The position numbers and the translations under genes were made by a program. The notes below the pieces were generated by a model. The model saw nothing but the letters and a program-made list of their open reading frames with translations. It ran no database searches and was not told where the DNA came from. Below are positions 17,254 to 27,400 of a stretch of DNA of 64,000 bases, one piece after another (the stretch's first letter is position 1; each line of letters opens with the position of its first letter). This DNA is from Bacillota bacterium LX-D. GTDB lineage: Bacteria > Bacillota > DUOV01 > Zhaonellaceae. The DNA is taken from positions 372,001-436,000 of the forward strand of contig JAVLUO010000001.1 in NCBI GenBank assembly GCA_031628995.1. Reading direction: 5' to 3'.

Positions 17254-18622
17254 CGGTCTCTCCCCATTTCCTTTTCACCAGACCCCAAACCGGGCTGTTA
17301 ACGCTCAAATCCGTTTCTTGGGCAAAATTAAGTGCTCCTTCAAAACCACTTAAAGGATGCTTTCTTTCATGGTTATGATCTAAAAATGCTACACATAGTT
17401 TGTACGCCAGCGGCCTTTCTTTTACGCCGCCAACCAGTATATCCGCCTGCTTTTCCTTTATAAAAGCCTCTAGTTCGAACGGATTGCTGTCATCCAATAT
17501 GATCGTTCCTTCGTCTGCCAGTTCTTTGATTGTCTGATATTCTTCTTCCCTGCCGGTCTGCGTACCGACAATAACCGTTTTCATCCCAAGGTCTGCAAAT
17601 TGTTTGATCAATGAAATGGCTTTGAAACCGCCGCCGACATAGATAGCCACTTTCTTGCCTGCCAGGCGTTGGCGGTATTGTTCAAGCAGCTTTTCCGTCC
17701 TCGATGCCTTCTCGACTACAAACTCTTTTGCCTTTTTTACGATACATTCATCTCCGATTGCATTGGCAAGATTCAAAAGAGACTTGACCGTATCTTCCAC
17801 GCCGCAAAAGCTTACGTTAATAAAGGGAATATCAAACTTTTCCTGCATCTTCCGTGCAAGATAATGCATGGAACCTGTACATTGTACGATATTCAACTGC
17901 GCTTTCACCGCTTCTTTTAACGAGTCACAGGTCGAATCACCGGTGATTGCAGTATGCAGCTTGATTCCCAAACTTTTCAGGTATCCCTTAATGATCCACA
18001 ATTCACCCGCTAAATTAAAATCCCCGAGAAAATTAATGCCTTGAGGCTTGGCAGGCCTTTCTTCATTGCCGATAAGCTCCATGATCGCATCACAAGCCGC
18101 CCGGTATCCGCTCGCCTTGTTGCCTGCAAAACCGGTAGACCTTACCGGAATCACTCTGATGTTGTGTTTTTGCTGGGCGGTTTTGCATACGGCATCCAAA
18201 TCATCTCCAATGATACCAACCACACAGGTAGAATACACAAATATAACTTTTGGCTTGTATTGCGCTACGATTTCGTCGATGGCGGCAGACAGCTTCTTTT
18301 CCCCGCCGAAGATGATATCCTTTTCGCGAAGATCCGTCGAAAAGCTGTTGCGGTAGACCTCCGCTCCGCTTGTCAGACTTCCGCGGATATCCCATGTATA
18401 GCTCGAACAGCCAATCGGTCCATGGACGATGTGGTATGCATCCGTAATGGGGTTTAACACTACCCGCGCCCCGCAGTACACGCAAGCACGTTGACTAACG
18501 GAACCGGCAGCACTGTTTTTGTTGCATTGGATGCTATCTCCCTTACCTCTTGCATTGCACAGTATCGAATTTCTTCGCTCATCCAGCACATTTATATTCA
18601 ATACTTTACTCATTTCTGCCAC
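17225..18622 (-). CDS. nifE: FeMo-cofactor scaffold subunit NifE
   Basis: 465 residues, NifD-like. CVYCGARVVLNPITDAYHIVHGP and GCSSYTWDIRGS include cluster-ligand cysteines, followed by CVVGIIGDDLDAV and a GFKGNKASGYR-like region (here FAGNKASGYRAAC). The C terminus has the partner-contact segment GFEGALNFAQE. With NifN it forms the alpha2beta2 scaffold complex. It starts after a 327-base gap from nifK, the only large gap in the operon, so its expression could be set separately by the RNA structure found there. Confidence 0.93.
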   Translation of the reverse strand: MAEMSKVLNINVLDERRNSILCNARGKGDSIQCNKNSAAGSVSQRACVYCGARVVLNPITDAYHIVHGPIGCSSYTWDIRGSLTSGAEVYRNSFSTDLREKDIIFGGEKKLSAAIDEIVAQYKPKVIFVYSTCVVGIIGDDLDAVCKTAQQKHNIRVIPVRSTGFAGNKASGYRAACDAIMELIGNEERPAKPQGINFLGDFNLAGELWIIKGYLKSLGIKLHTAITGDSTCDSLKEAVKAQLNIVQCTGSMHYLARKMQEKFDIPFINVSFCGVEDTVKSLLNLANAIGDECIVKKAKEFVVEKASRTEKLLEQYRQRLAGKKVAIYVGGGFKAISLIKQFADLGMKTVIVGTQTGREEEYQTIKELADEGTIILDDSNPFELEAFIKEKQADILVGGVKERPLAYKLCVAFLDHNHERKHPLSGFEGALNFAQETDLSVNSPVWGLVKRKWGETDEKLCQSEC

Positions 18623-18949
18623 CTCCGTTCCTATATTGAAACCTCTTGTCGAGTAGAAATGCTTCTCTCTAACTTTAGGTGCAGGCTTGTTTTCACCATT
18701 TCCTTTGAGAGGCTGGTCATAAAATAGACAAACATATATTTTCCATTTAAATTAAATAGAAGTTTCGTTAACTCGTACCAATATCGGTATTGCACTGGTC
18801 CATTATCTGTGATACCATAATACACGAAATATCCTATGAGTTTGGGTTTTATGCAGTATACTAACATGCGTAGTGCGGTTAGCTATTATCCACTGTTTCT
18901 TTCTGAATCCCACTAGAATTATCGAACTTGCCTGGCCGCACTACACTTC
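18623..18949 (-). repeat. nifK-nifE intergenic region with long-armed stem
   Basis: This is the only long untranslated gap inside the nif operon. Five bases past the nifK stop there is a perfect 9-bp inverted repeat, GTAGTGCGG at 18870-18878 and CCGCACTAC at 18936-18944, with a 57-base interior. There is no T-run, so it is not a plain terminator; it could be an mRNA-protecting or processing stem that lowers nifEN relative to nifHDK. A 78-codon minus frame in the gap (18631-18867) has no family signal and I leave it out. Confidence 0.55.
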
Positions 18950-20308
18950 TTACATTACAAGTTCATAATCTTCATCTGTACTTTCACGGTCTTTGGTATC
19001 GAGTAGCGCGTTACTGATTTTTTCAATGATTCGCATCGCGCCACGGTAACCTGCAACCGGCAAATAAGTTTGTACCGTTCTGTCCAGTATGGGAAATCCG
19101 ATGCGTACCAACGGAATGTCCTCGGCTCTTGCAATGTATTTCCCGTATGTGTTGCCGATAATCAAATCGACCGGTTGATTCTTAATCCACTGATGCAACA
19201 GCATCAGATCGCCTGCTGCTTTGACGTTTGATTTGACGCCTGCCGCGTCTGTCATGGCTTTTACGTCTTCCACAAAGGCCTCTCCCGGCGTCCCCGTCAG
19301 AATATGGACGGGCCGCATTCCCAAGCTTAAAACGAATTGGGTCAATGCGGTCACGATATCCGGGTCGCCGAAAATCGCTACCTTTTTACCGTGAAAGTGG
19401 AAATGGGTGTCGGTCATGATATCAACCAACTGGCCTCGTTCTTCTTCCAATTCATAAGGCACGCTGTTGCCGGTAAGCCTTAAAAGCTGCATGATGAATG
19501 AGTCGGTTGCTTCTATGCCAATTGGTGTTCTCAATATAAACGGCTGTACGCCGCACTTCTTTTCCAGCGCCACTGCAGCATCTGCAGATGAAAATCTGCC
19601 CAAGGCGATCGTTGCCATAGCATTCCCTGTTGCAATAAGGTCTTTTACCTTCGTGCCGCCTTTAGGATACATTTCAAATTTTCCCGTATTTGGTGCATCC
19701 ACCACACCGCTAGTGTCGGGAAAAACGGTAGCCGGAACATTGAGAAGCTTTAATATCCTCTTGATTTCCCGTATATCCGCCGGTTCGACAAAACCGGGTA
19801 TGATATTGATGGATTTTCCTTCCGAGCTCCCTTTGGCCAGATAATTGACCATGGCCTTTACCATGTTGGAGTAACCCGTAACATGGGACCCGACATAGCT
19901 GGGCGTATTGGCATGGATGACCGTCTTGCCATCCGGTATATCTATTTCACGGACAATAGAAGCTATATCGTCGCCGATCGTTTCCGAAAGGCAGGTCGTG
20001 TTGATTGCGATGACATCCGGATTATATATGGTAAAAACATTTTTAATCGCCTGCTCTAAATTGGACTTGCCGCCGAAAACCGCCGTGCCCTCCGTAAACG
20101 AACTGGTGGAAGCCATGATCGGATCCCTGTAATGACGCGAAAGGTGCATACGGTGGTAGGAGCAGCATCCCTGGGAGCCATGGCTGTGGGGCAGACATCC
20201 ATGGATACCCAGCGCGGCATACATGGCACCGATGGGCTGGCATGTCTTTGCAGGATTTACAACCAGCGCCGAACGCTCTGCAATGGTCTTAGGCGTTTGA
20301 TTCAGCAT
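18950..20308 (-). CDS. nifK: Nitrogenase MoFe protein beta chain
   Basis: 452 residues, shorter than the about 520 of Azotobacter NifK and like the clostridial form, which lacks the N-terminal extension. P-cluster ligands are visible in NPAKTCQPIGAMYAAL, HGSQGCCSYHRMH and TTCLSETIGDDI. NTPSYVGSHVTGYSNM matches the conserved region around the variable Ser ligand. With NifD it forms the alpha2beta2 dinitrogenase. Its start overlaps the nifD 3' end by 20 bases. Confidence 0.96.
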   Translation of the reverse strand: MLNQTPKTIAERSALVVNPAKTCQPIGAMYAALGIHGCLPHSHGSQGCCSYHRMHLSRHYRDPIMASTSSFTEGTAVFGGKSNLEQAIKNVFTIYNPDVIAINTTCLSETIGDDIASIVREIDIPDGKTVIHANTPSYVGSHVTGYSNMVKAMVNYLAKGSSEGKSINIIPGFVEPADIREIKRILKLLNVPATVFPDTSGVVDAPNTGKFEMYPKGGTKVKDLIATGNAMATIALGRFSSADAAVALEKKCGVQPFILRTPIGIEATDSFIMQLLRLTGNSVPYELEEERGQLVDIMTDTHFHFHGKKVAIFGDPDIVTALTQFVLSLGMRPVHILTGTPGEAFVEDVKAMTDAAGVKSNVKAAGDLMLLHQWIKNQPVDLIIGNTYGKYIARAEDIPLVRIGFPILDRTVQTYLPVAGYRGAMRIIEKISNALLDTKDRESTDEDYELVM

Positions 20309-21932
20309 TTAACAACACCTCCGTTCCGGTCATTTCGGCTTGATTGGCAAATGTGCCCTCTATATATGGTCCGCTTTTCCACGGGGGAACCAAGTAACTC
20401 CATGTCGGCGTATACATACCCGCAATGATGTCGTTAGCAAAATTGACTGCACCTTTGAAACCGGCATACGGGCCGCCGTAGTCATAGGAATGAAGTTGTT
20501 TGGAAAAGACGCCCATTTTTTGCACGGTATACTTATCTTTGATACCCGAGCAGAATATATCCGGTTTGACCGCTTTGATAAACTCCTCTGTTTCAAAATG
20601 GTTCAAGTCATCGATCACAATTGTGCCATCTCCCATGGTTTTTATCATGCCTTCATAATCGCCAAGCGGAATAATCTTTTTCAATTGCTCCATCCGTTCT
20701 TTTGAGACATATATTTTATAATGCTTTTCATCTTTTTCCGGACGATACTCTTCAATGTTTTTGCTGTCCGCATCCGGTTTTAAAAACGGCAGCACCGCCC
20801 GTCCTTCGTAGTCATCTCGGTGGGCAAATTCGTATCCGGCCATTACCGTCTCCATCCCCAGATCTTTAAACAAGCTTTGATAATGATGTGCTCTGGAACC
20901 GCCTACAAACAGCATAACTTTCTTGCCTTCACAAAGTGCCTTGGATTTCTCGATGGTTTCACGGATATCGGCAAGCTCCTCTGCGATCACTTCTTCCGTC
21001 CTTTGTTTCAGCCTTTCGTCTCCGAAATACAGAGCCATGTTGCGAAGGGATTCGATCGTCGACTGGATGCCGATAAAATTCACCTTCAGCCACGGTGTTC
21101 CGTATTTTACTTCTATCATCTCTGCTATGTAATTGATGGACCGATGGCACTGCACCAGATTGAGCTGAGCGGTATGCGCGTTTTTCAGCCTTTCATAACT
21201 GCTGTTGCCCGTCATAACCGCGACGATGTTATAGCCGATTTTTTTAAGTACCCGCGAAATCTCCCATTCGTCCCCGCCAATATTGTATTCACCCAGTACA
21301 TTGATGGAAAATTCTTTGGGCTCTTCGATACCTTTGCCAATCACTTCCCGCATAAGATTGTTGTTTGCGATATGGTGTCCGGCAGACTGGCTTACTCCTT
21401 TATAACCTTCACAGTTGAAGGCAATAACGGGAATACCGTATTTTTTTTGCGCCTCTGCCGCCACCGCGCTGATGTCGTCACCGATAAGCCCGACCGGACA
21501 GGTGGCGGAGATAGTAATGGCTGCCGGATTGAACGTTTCTACCGCCTCTTGAATAGCCTTCTTTAGTTTCTTTTCGCCGCCGAAAACGATGTCGCTCTCC
21601 TGCAAGTCAGTGGAAAAAGCGTAGTTAATAAAATTTTTTTCTCCTCGTTCCGGTTTAGCTTTGTTTCTTCGGGTCCCCCACGCATAGTAGGAACAACCAA
21701 TCGGGCCATGAACAATATGCACCATATCCATCAAAGGCCCTATAACCACTCCTTTGCAGCCGGCGTAACAGCAGCCACGATTGGTGATGATGCCAGGGAT
21801 AGTACGGGTATTCGCTGCGATTTCCTGTTTTTCCGCATCTCCTTTTTTTACCAGCATGTGCTGTTTTCTGTTCTTTCGTACTTTGGCTGGATACGAATCC
21901 AGTATTTTATCTAACGTCTTTTCGTTCAGCAT
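20289..21932 (-). CDS. nifD: Nitrogenase MoFe protein alpha chain
   Basis: 547 residues from the ATG at 21932, after AGAGGTGAGAAGG; a longer frame would overlap nifI2. P-cluster cysteines lie in RGCCYAGCKGVV, GPIGCSYYAW and TCPVGLIGDDI. FeMo-co neighbours are VSQSAGHHIANN (Gln and His), LVQCHRSINYIA (Cys ligand) and LHSYDYGGPY (His ligand). An insertion of about 50 residues between YEFAHRDDYEGR and MGDGTIVIDDLNHF matches the extra loop typical of C. pasteurianum-type NifD. So this is a Mo nitrogenase of the anaerobe (group II) lineage. Confidence 0.96.
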   Translation of the reverse strand: MLNEKTLDKILDSYPAKVRKNRKQHMLVKKGDAEKQEIAANTRTIPGIITNRGCCYAGCKGVVIGPLMDMVHIVHGPIGCSYYAWGTRRNKAKPERGEKNFINYAFSTDLQESDIVFGGEKKLKKAIQEAVETFNPAAITISATCPVGLIGDDISAVAAEAQKKYGIPVIAFNCEGYKGVSQSAGHHIANNNLMREVIGKGIEEPKEFSINVLGEYNIGGDEWEISRVLKKIGYNIVAVMTGNSSYERLKNAHTAQLNLVQCHRSINYIAEMIEVKYGTPWLKVNFIGIQSTIESLRNMALYFGDERLKQRTEEVIAEELADIRETIEKSKALCEGKKVMLFVGGSRAHHYQSLFKDLGMETVMAGYEFAHRDDYEGRAVLPFLKPDADSKNIEEYRPEKDEKHYKIYVSKERMEQLKKIIPLGDYEGMIKTMGDGTIVIDDLNHFETEEFIKAVKPDIFCSGIKDKYTVQKMGVFSKQLHSYDYGGPYAGFKGAVNFANDIIAGMYTPTWSYLVPPWKSGPYIEGTFANQAEMTGTEVLLNAESNA

Positions 21933-21951
21933 TTTCCTTCTCACCTCTTTT

Positions 21952-22338
21952 TTAAAGAACAATGTCTCCTGTTTCACCAGTACGCATCCTGTAAGTTTCT
22001 TCAACGGGCATTACAAAAATCTTCCCATCTCCGGCATTTTTCGTCTGGTTTGTTTCGATAATGATCTTGACGACCTCACCAACATCTTCATCCTTCACCA
22101 TCATCATCAGCAGTCTCTTTGGGAGTAGCCGATGGCCTTCAGATACTGCTTCCGCTACCTTGGGAGATTCGATTTCAGCACCATCCAAAAGCTTTCCGAT
22201 TAATTGATAATCAACCTTTTTTTTGCCCCTGCCCAGAACCTTGCAGCAGGTGACAGACGGAAATCCCGCCAATGACAATGCCTGTTTCGTCTGGTTGATT
22301 TTATTCATGCGGATAACTGCCATGATTTCTTTCATCAT
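21952..22338 (-). CDS. nifI2: Nitrogenase PII-like regulator NifI2
   Basis: 128 residues, PII fold: EIMAVIRMNKINQTKQAL, a long T-loop region around VDYQLIGKLLDG, and GDGKIFVMPVEETYRMRTGE. In archaea and anaerobic bacteria NifI1 and NifI2 form a complex that binds dinitrogenase and blocks it under nitrogen sufficiency; 2-oxoglutarate and ATP relieve this. The T-loop lacks the uridylylated Tyr of GlnB. It sits between nifI1 and nifD, the standard place. Confidence 0.93.
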   Translation of the reverse strand: MMKEIMAVIRMNKINQTKQALSLAGFPSVTCCKVLGRGKKKVDYQLIGKLLDGAEIESPKVAEAVSEGHRLLPKRLLMMMVKDEDVGEVVKIIIETNQTKNAGDGKIFVMPVEETYRMRTGETGDIVL

Positions 22339-22352
22339 AAAGACTCCCTTCC

Positions 22353-22679
22353 TTAGAGTTCTTCCATTCCGCTGCTTATCGTGTAGGAAGTTTCCACCGA
22401 GCTTATGAAAATTTTACCATCCCCAAATGCGCCGCTTTCACCCGTTTTAGCTGTCTTCAAAATGATTTTAACTAGCTCATCGACATTTTCATCTTCCACC
22501 ACAAGCAATAGCATTTCTTTGGGAAGCTCATCATAATACAAGTCAGCAACTTTAAGACCGCGCTGTTTTCCTCTGCCTACTACATCCATTTTTGTTACAG
22601 AGGGAAATCCAGCATCAGCAAGTTCAGACAATACGATTCCGGTTTTTTCCGGGCGTATAATGGCTCTTATCATCTTCAT
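22353..22679 (-). CDS. nifI1: Nitrogenase PII-like regulator NifI1
   Basis: 108 residues with a strong GGAGG ribosome site. MKMIRAIIRPEKTGIVLSEL, VVGRGKQRG and FGDGKIFISSVETSYTI are PII-like. It is the partner of NifI2 in the post-translational switch of nitrogenase. The T-loop is short (KVADLYYDELPKE). It begins 60 bases downstream of nifH. Its presence argues for direct protein-level shutoff of NifDK rather than DRAT/DRAG ADP-ribosylation, though the latter genes could lie elsewhere. Confidence 0.93.
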   Translation of the reverse strand: MKMIRAIIRPEKTGIVLSELADAGFPSVTKMDVVGRGKQRGLKVADLYYDELPKEMLLLVVEDENVDELVKIILKTAKTGESGAFGDGKIFISSVETSYTISSGMEEL

Positions 22680-22739
22680 GGTTTTTCTCCTCCCATTTCC
22701 TTTATTACGGAACTTAACGGTTTGCTTAATGCCCTATAA

Positions 22740-23756
<1,017 letters not shown>

Positions 23757-23880
23757 AGCATTTGAACCTTATCACTTAACCCTTCATCCTAATCCTACAC
23801 ATAAAAAGGATCTAAGAGGAATTATTCTATTAAATCCTCTCCAACCCTTATAAGTACCTATTACTATGAATCCCAAGTAA

Positions 23881-23985
23881 AAAAACAACCGATGAAATAA
23901 CCTCCAAGGTAATTGAGATATTTAAAGCTAGCCGTAAAAATTATGGAACTAGTAAAATAAAAGTAGAATTAAAAAAAATGAATTA
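23881..23985 (+). mobile_element. IS3-family OrfB remnant (upstream of nif)
   Basis: A short plus-strand frame, open to a TAA, encodes IEIFKASRKNYGTSKIKVEL, the N-terminal HTH_21 region of IS3-family (IS150-like) transposase OrfB. The rest of OrfB is missing. A sister remnant with nearly the same segment lies at about 27 kb in the same orientation. It is an insertion scar beside the nif promoter region. Confidence 0.7.
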
Positions 23986-24030
23986 ACAAAATTAAACCCC
24001 AGGTTACCCCAGGGTCGCTAATCTTAATAG

Positions 24031-26463
24031 CTATTCACATTCATTCATATACCGCACGCAATTCCTGCCGGCAGCCTTTGCCTCATACATCATGTTGTCT
24101 GCCTTATTCACCAATGTATCAACCATGTCCCCCGGACAGTAACCGGCAACTCCGAAACTGGCCGTTACATGATCCACGCCCGGTATATCCATTTGGCTTA
24201 GACTTTCCCGCAGTTTTTCCGCTAAACGGGCCGCACTTTTTACCGTTGTATCGGGCAGAAGTATAACAAATTCCTCCCCGCCCCAGCGGGCCAGGGTATC
24301 TATTTTGCGGATCCTGTTCTTAATCAATTCTGCTATGCTTTTAAGAACTAAATCACCGACGTTATGGCCAAAACGGTCATTGATACTCTTAAAGCGATCT
24401 ATGTCCAGGATTATCAGGGAAAACTTTCTGTCTGCCCGTTTGGCGCGCTCTATTTCTACTTCCAGTTGTTGCGTAAAATAGCGGCGGTTATAGACGTTTG
24501 TCAAAACATCAGTAACAGATAAATGGCGAAGTTCCTCTTCTATTTTTTTGTACCTGGTAACATCAGTAGCATAATGAAGATAGACATCCTCTCCCAACGG
24601 AATCCACCACATATCCCATATATTACCCCTCAGCTCCACTTCGCTGTTCATCGGTGCATTTTTATCAAGAGCTTCGTCTCCGAGACAGAAATAGCATTTC
24701 GTGCCCGGTAAAGGACTGCCTGATTTTTTTAATGCCTCCCTATATTCATCAGGCAGGTTTCCCCCGCCAAAGACTCTTTCCCAGCAATAATCTCCAATTT
24801 TTATCCCAAATAATGACGACGCCGCTTTATTCTGTGCCAGAATACGGCGCTTCCTTGAAACAAGCCAGACCGGATTGGGAATGCCCTCCAGCATCAGGCG
24901 AAACCTTTCTTCTTTTCGCCTGTTTACCTCTTCCAGCTGTTTTCTTTCAGTTATATCATCAATAATTATCTGTACTGTATTTCTATTCACCAGTGGTTTA
25001 ACATGGGCTCGCAACCATACTTTCTTGCCCAATTTGGATTCATAATTCATTTCATATGTGCCGGGCTTATTATTTTGCAAACATTCTTCAAGTTTTCTTG
25101 AAAAACCATGTCTGACCAATAAGGGGAAAGTTAAAAGATTAATCTTTTTTGTTTCTTCAATACTTGGTAAATTAAGTATTTCTAATGTTTTTTGATTCAC
25201 ATAAATAATATTTCCTGCTTGATCACATTTTAAAATTCCAATGGGGGCATTTTCGGCTAATTCCAAATATTGTTCCCGGCTGTTTTCAAGTTCCTTCTGT
25301 GCCTGTTTGCGTTCACTGATGTCACGCACAATTCCCACCGCATGCCAGGCATTCCTGAACCGCAAAGCAGACAGTGAAAGCTCCACATCAAGCTCCCGCC
25401 CGTCTTTATGTTTAGTTTTCAATTCTATCGTTTTCCCTACGTCCTTCCCTTCCCCGGTTAACTGAAAATGCTTAAAAGCCTTATTATAAGCCTGGTAAAG
25501 ACCTTCGTCCGGCACCACCACCCGGTGCAGATCCTTTCCCAGGATTTCTTCCCGGGAGTAGCCGAAGAGCTGTTCCGCTGCAGGGTTCCAAAAAGCGACG
25601 TTTCCCTGCCCGTCAAGCATGACAATGGCGTCCCGGGCCGAGCTCATAATAGCGCTTAAAGTCGTTTCCTTTTCTTTAAGCTCCTCTTCCATCGCTCTGC
25701 GTTCAGTCAGGTCAACAACCAAGGCCAGACACAATTTTTCTCCCCCGTAATCGAAAAGCTGTAAATTTATTTCCACAGGATACTGGGAACCGTCCTTCCG
25801 GCGGTGCACTGTTTTAAATAGGACATGCTCCTGTTCCCCGCTGACCAGTGGGTTAAGGATTTTTTGGAAACTCTCTATGTCAAATTCTGGTTTGAGGTCG
25901 AGAGGGATCATGGTGTTCAGTTCTTCGATTGTATATCCCAGGTTTTTTCTGGCAGCGCGGTTTACAGCAACAAATTTTAAGGACTTCGGATGAAAAATAT
26001 AGAGTTCATTCAGGGCGTTTTCAAAAAGCCACTCAAACATTCTGGCATGGGTATTTGCTTCATGAAGTTTCAAAGCCATTTCCACTGTGGATAGCAATGC
26101 AGCTTTATCTGTGCCTTTTAACACGAACCCATAAGCCTTAACCTCTTTTATTTTATCAATAATTTCCCCGGATGTGTTGGCGGTGAGAAATACAACGGGA
26201 ATATCCCGGGATTTAAGTATTCTGCGGGCGGCATCTATTCCGTCCATTACCCCCGCCAATTCGATATCCATCAGAACCAGGTCTGGCGGAAAGCCGCCAC
26301 TTATCTTTTGTACCGCTTCTTCCCCTGTAATAGCGGTCTCTATCTCATATCCGCATTTATGCAAGAAATCTTCTACAATCTTAGCAGTTAAGCGGCTGTC
26401 TTCCGCCAGCAGTATCTTCTTATTTTTAGGAATGCTTTCCGCTCTCAATTTTATTCTCCCCAA
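24031..26463 (-). CDS. REC-(PAS)4-GGDEF signalling protein
   Basis: 810 residues. A receiver domain (about 16-130) has the phospho-Asp motif LVLMDIELAG and LKGTDK. Four PAS-type sensors follow, at about 140-260, 265-390, 395-505 and 515-640. A GGDEF domain (about 645-808) has an intact GGEEF and an RKID inhibitory site five residues before it. It should make c-di-GMP in response to phosphorylation and PAS inputs. The fourth PAS carries YCW...GTKCYFCLGD, a cysteine pattern that could bind metal or sense redox. Its base composition is richer in GC than its surroundings, and IS3 scars lie on both sides. No kinase partner is adjacent. Confidence 0.88.
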   Translation of the reverse strand: MGRIKLRAESIPKNKKILLAEDSRLTAKIVEDFLHKCGYEIETAITGEEAVQKISGGFPPDLVLMDIELAGVMDGIDAARRILKSRDIPVVFLTANTSGEIIDKIKEVKAYGFVLKGTDKAALLSTVEMALKLHEANTHARMFEWLFENALNELYIFHPKSLKFVAVNRAARKNLGYTIEELNTMIPLDLKPEFDIESFQKILNPLVSGEQEHVLFKTVHRRKDGSQYPVEINLQLFDYGGEKLCLALVVDLTERRAMEEELKEKETTLSAIMSSARDAIVMLDGQGNVAFWNPAAEQLFGYSREEILGKDLHRVVVPDEGLYQAYNKAFKHFQLTGEGKDVGKTIELKTKHKDGRELDVELSLSALRFRNAWHAVGIVRDISERKQAQKELENSREQYLELAENAPIGILKCDQAGNIIYVNQKTLEILNLPSIEETKKINLLTFPLLVRHGFSRKLEECLQNNKPGTYEMNYESKLGKKVWLRAHVKPLVNRNTVQIIIDDITERKQLEEVNRRKEERFRLMLEGIPNPVWLVSRKRRILAQNKAASSLFGIKIGDYCWERVFGGGNLPDEYREALKKSGSPLPGTKCYFCLGDEALDKNAPMNSEVELRGNIWDMWWIPLGEDVYLHYATDVTRYKKIEEELRHLSVTDVLTNVYNRRYFTQQLEVEIERAKRADRKFSLIILDIDRFKSINDRFGHNVGDLVLKSIAELIKNRIRKIDTLARWGGEEFVILLPDTTVKSAARLAEKLRESLSQMDIPGVDHVTASFGVAGYCPGDMVDTLVNKADNMMYEAKAAGRNCVRYMNECE

Positions 26464-26596
26464 ACTATTCCTCTATTCTGCTCATTATATCATTATATTA
26501 CAGCCAGAACTTAGCCACAAGAAAATTCAGAGCTTGGTTTGCTATTTTTATGTTATTTTCCACAGTTTCTTTTGCTGCAATGACTTTTATACATCT

Positions 26597-26710
26597 TCAT
26601 GTCCGCTTGTATGCAAATATATTACTTTCGTTTGACAACTGTTTGAGAAAAGCTTTCTTGATGTTTTGTCTAACAAAATGGCAATCTTCAATGATCAGTA
26701 TTTTTTTCAT
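26597..26710 (-). pseudogene. Truncated response-regulator receiver N terminus
   Basis: A 37-codon frame with an ATG at 26710 behind AAAAGGA reads MKKILIIEDCHFVRQNIKKAF, the first strand and helix of a receiver domain with its acidic pair (ED). It stops after 37 residues, before the phospho-Asp. It is the broken 5' end of a response regulator just upstream of the REC-PAS-GGDEF gene. Confidence 0.5.
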
Positions 26711-26892
26711 TCTAACATCACATTCCTTTTACTTTGCTCAATTCATAAAAAGTAACGGTAAAATTCCGGTTATCTCTTCCTATTTATAACAATTTTATTT
26801 ATATTTTTACAAAAATCAATACGTGTTTGGGTTTTTCATCATCTTTCTTATTTAATCTGCATTATAAAACCTACCTTACCTCAACCCCGCCT

Positions 26893-26990
26893 TCAAAACA
26901 AACACCACTTTTCCTCGTCCACTGCCTTCATGCTGCAGCCTTCTGGCCCCTTTTCATCCCGGTTCCTGCAAATCCACACGGGAGCAGATG
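26893..26990 (-). mobile_element. Large serine recombinase zinc-ribbon fragment
   Basis: The minus strand encodes VWICRNRDEKGPEGCSMKAV and DEEKWCLF then a stop. This resembles the zinc beta-ribbon of large serine recombinases (usual form W.CRNR...GP..C....V.EE). Both paired cysteines of this half are present. It abuts the IS3 remnant on the other strand at about 26988, so one element probably cut the other. Confidence 0.45.
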
Positions 26991-27211
26991 GTAAAACTTT
27001 ATGAAAGTGGTAAATTTAAAACAGAAATAATGCGTGAATATAGCCGTAATAATTATGGAACTGGGAAAATAAAAGTAGAATTAAAAAAACTAGGCTTTAT
27101 AGTATTAAGAAGAAAAATAGGTGGAATAATGAAATACCAAGGGCCAGTATCAAAATATACTGTTGCCCAATATAAACCCCATGTGGATAAATGTAATGAA
27201 TCAAAAGACAA
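26988..27211 (+). mobile_element. Internally deleted IS3-family OrfA/OrfB remnant
   Basis: The frame opens like an IS3 OrfA helix-turn-helix (MVKLYESGKFKTEIMREY) and runs straight into OrfB (SRNNYGTGKIKVELKKLG, RRKIGGIMK, SKYTVAQYKPHVDKCNES), so the middle is lost by deletion. The DDE catalytic core is absent. It shares the NYGT(S/G)KIKVELKK block and orientation with the scar at 23.9 kb. Confidence 0.65.
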
Positions 27212-27400
27212 TGCACACCCAACACCTGGGCTATATCCCCTAAGATTCGCCAAATTTCCTCGGTTAATGATCAGCACCTGTGCTGTCGAATGGGCTTCTA
27301 TAGCTACATTGACGACATCACCATGTTTCCCTTGAACTTATTTCCTCGATATATTACATTAATAAAAGAAGTCTATCAATTTAGAATGGGAGTGAATTTC

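Noticed and set aside
18631-18867. 78-codon minus frame in the nifK-nifE gap
   Set aside because: No family similarity and it overlaps the region where an RNA structure explains conservation better.
20820-21566. 248-codon plus-strand frame opposite nifD
   Set aside because: Antisense shadow of nifD codon usage; no start signal and no family.
27240-27280. Stretch resembling the glmS 3' end (GCCAAATTTCCTCGG)
   Set aside because: Only about 15 bases match and neither frame continues as GlmS; taken as chance.
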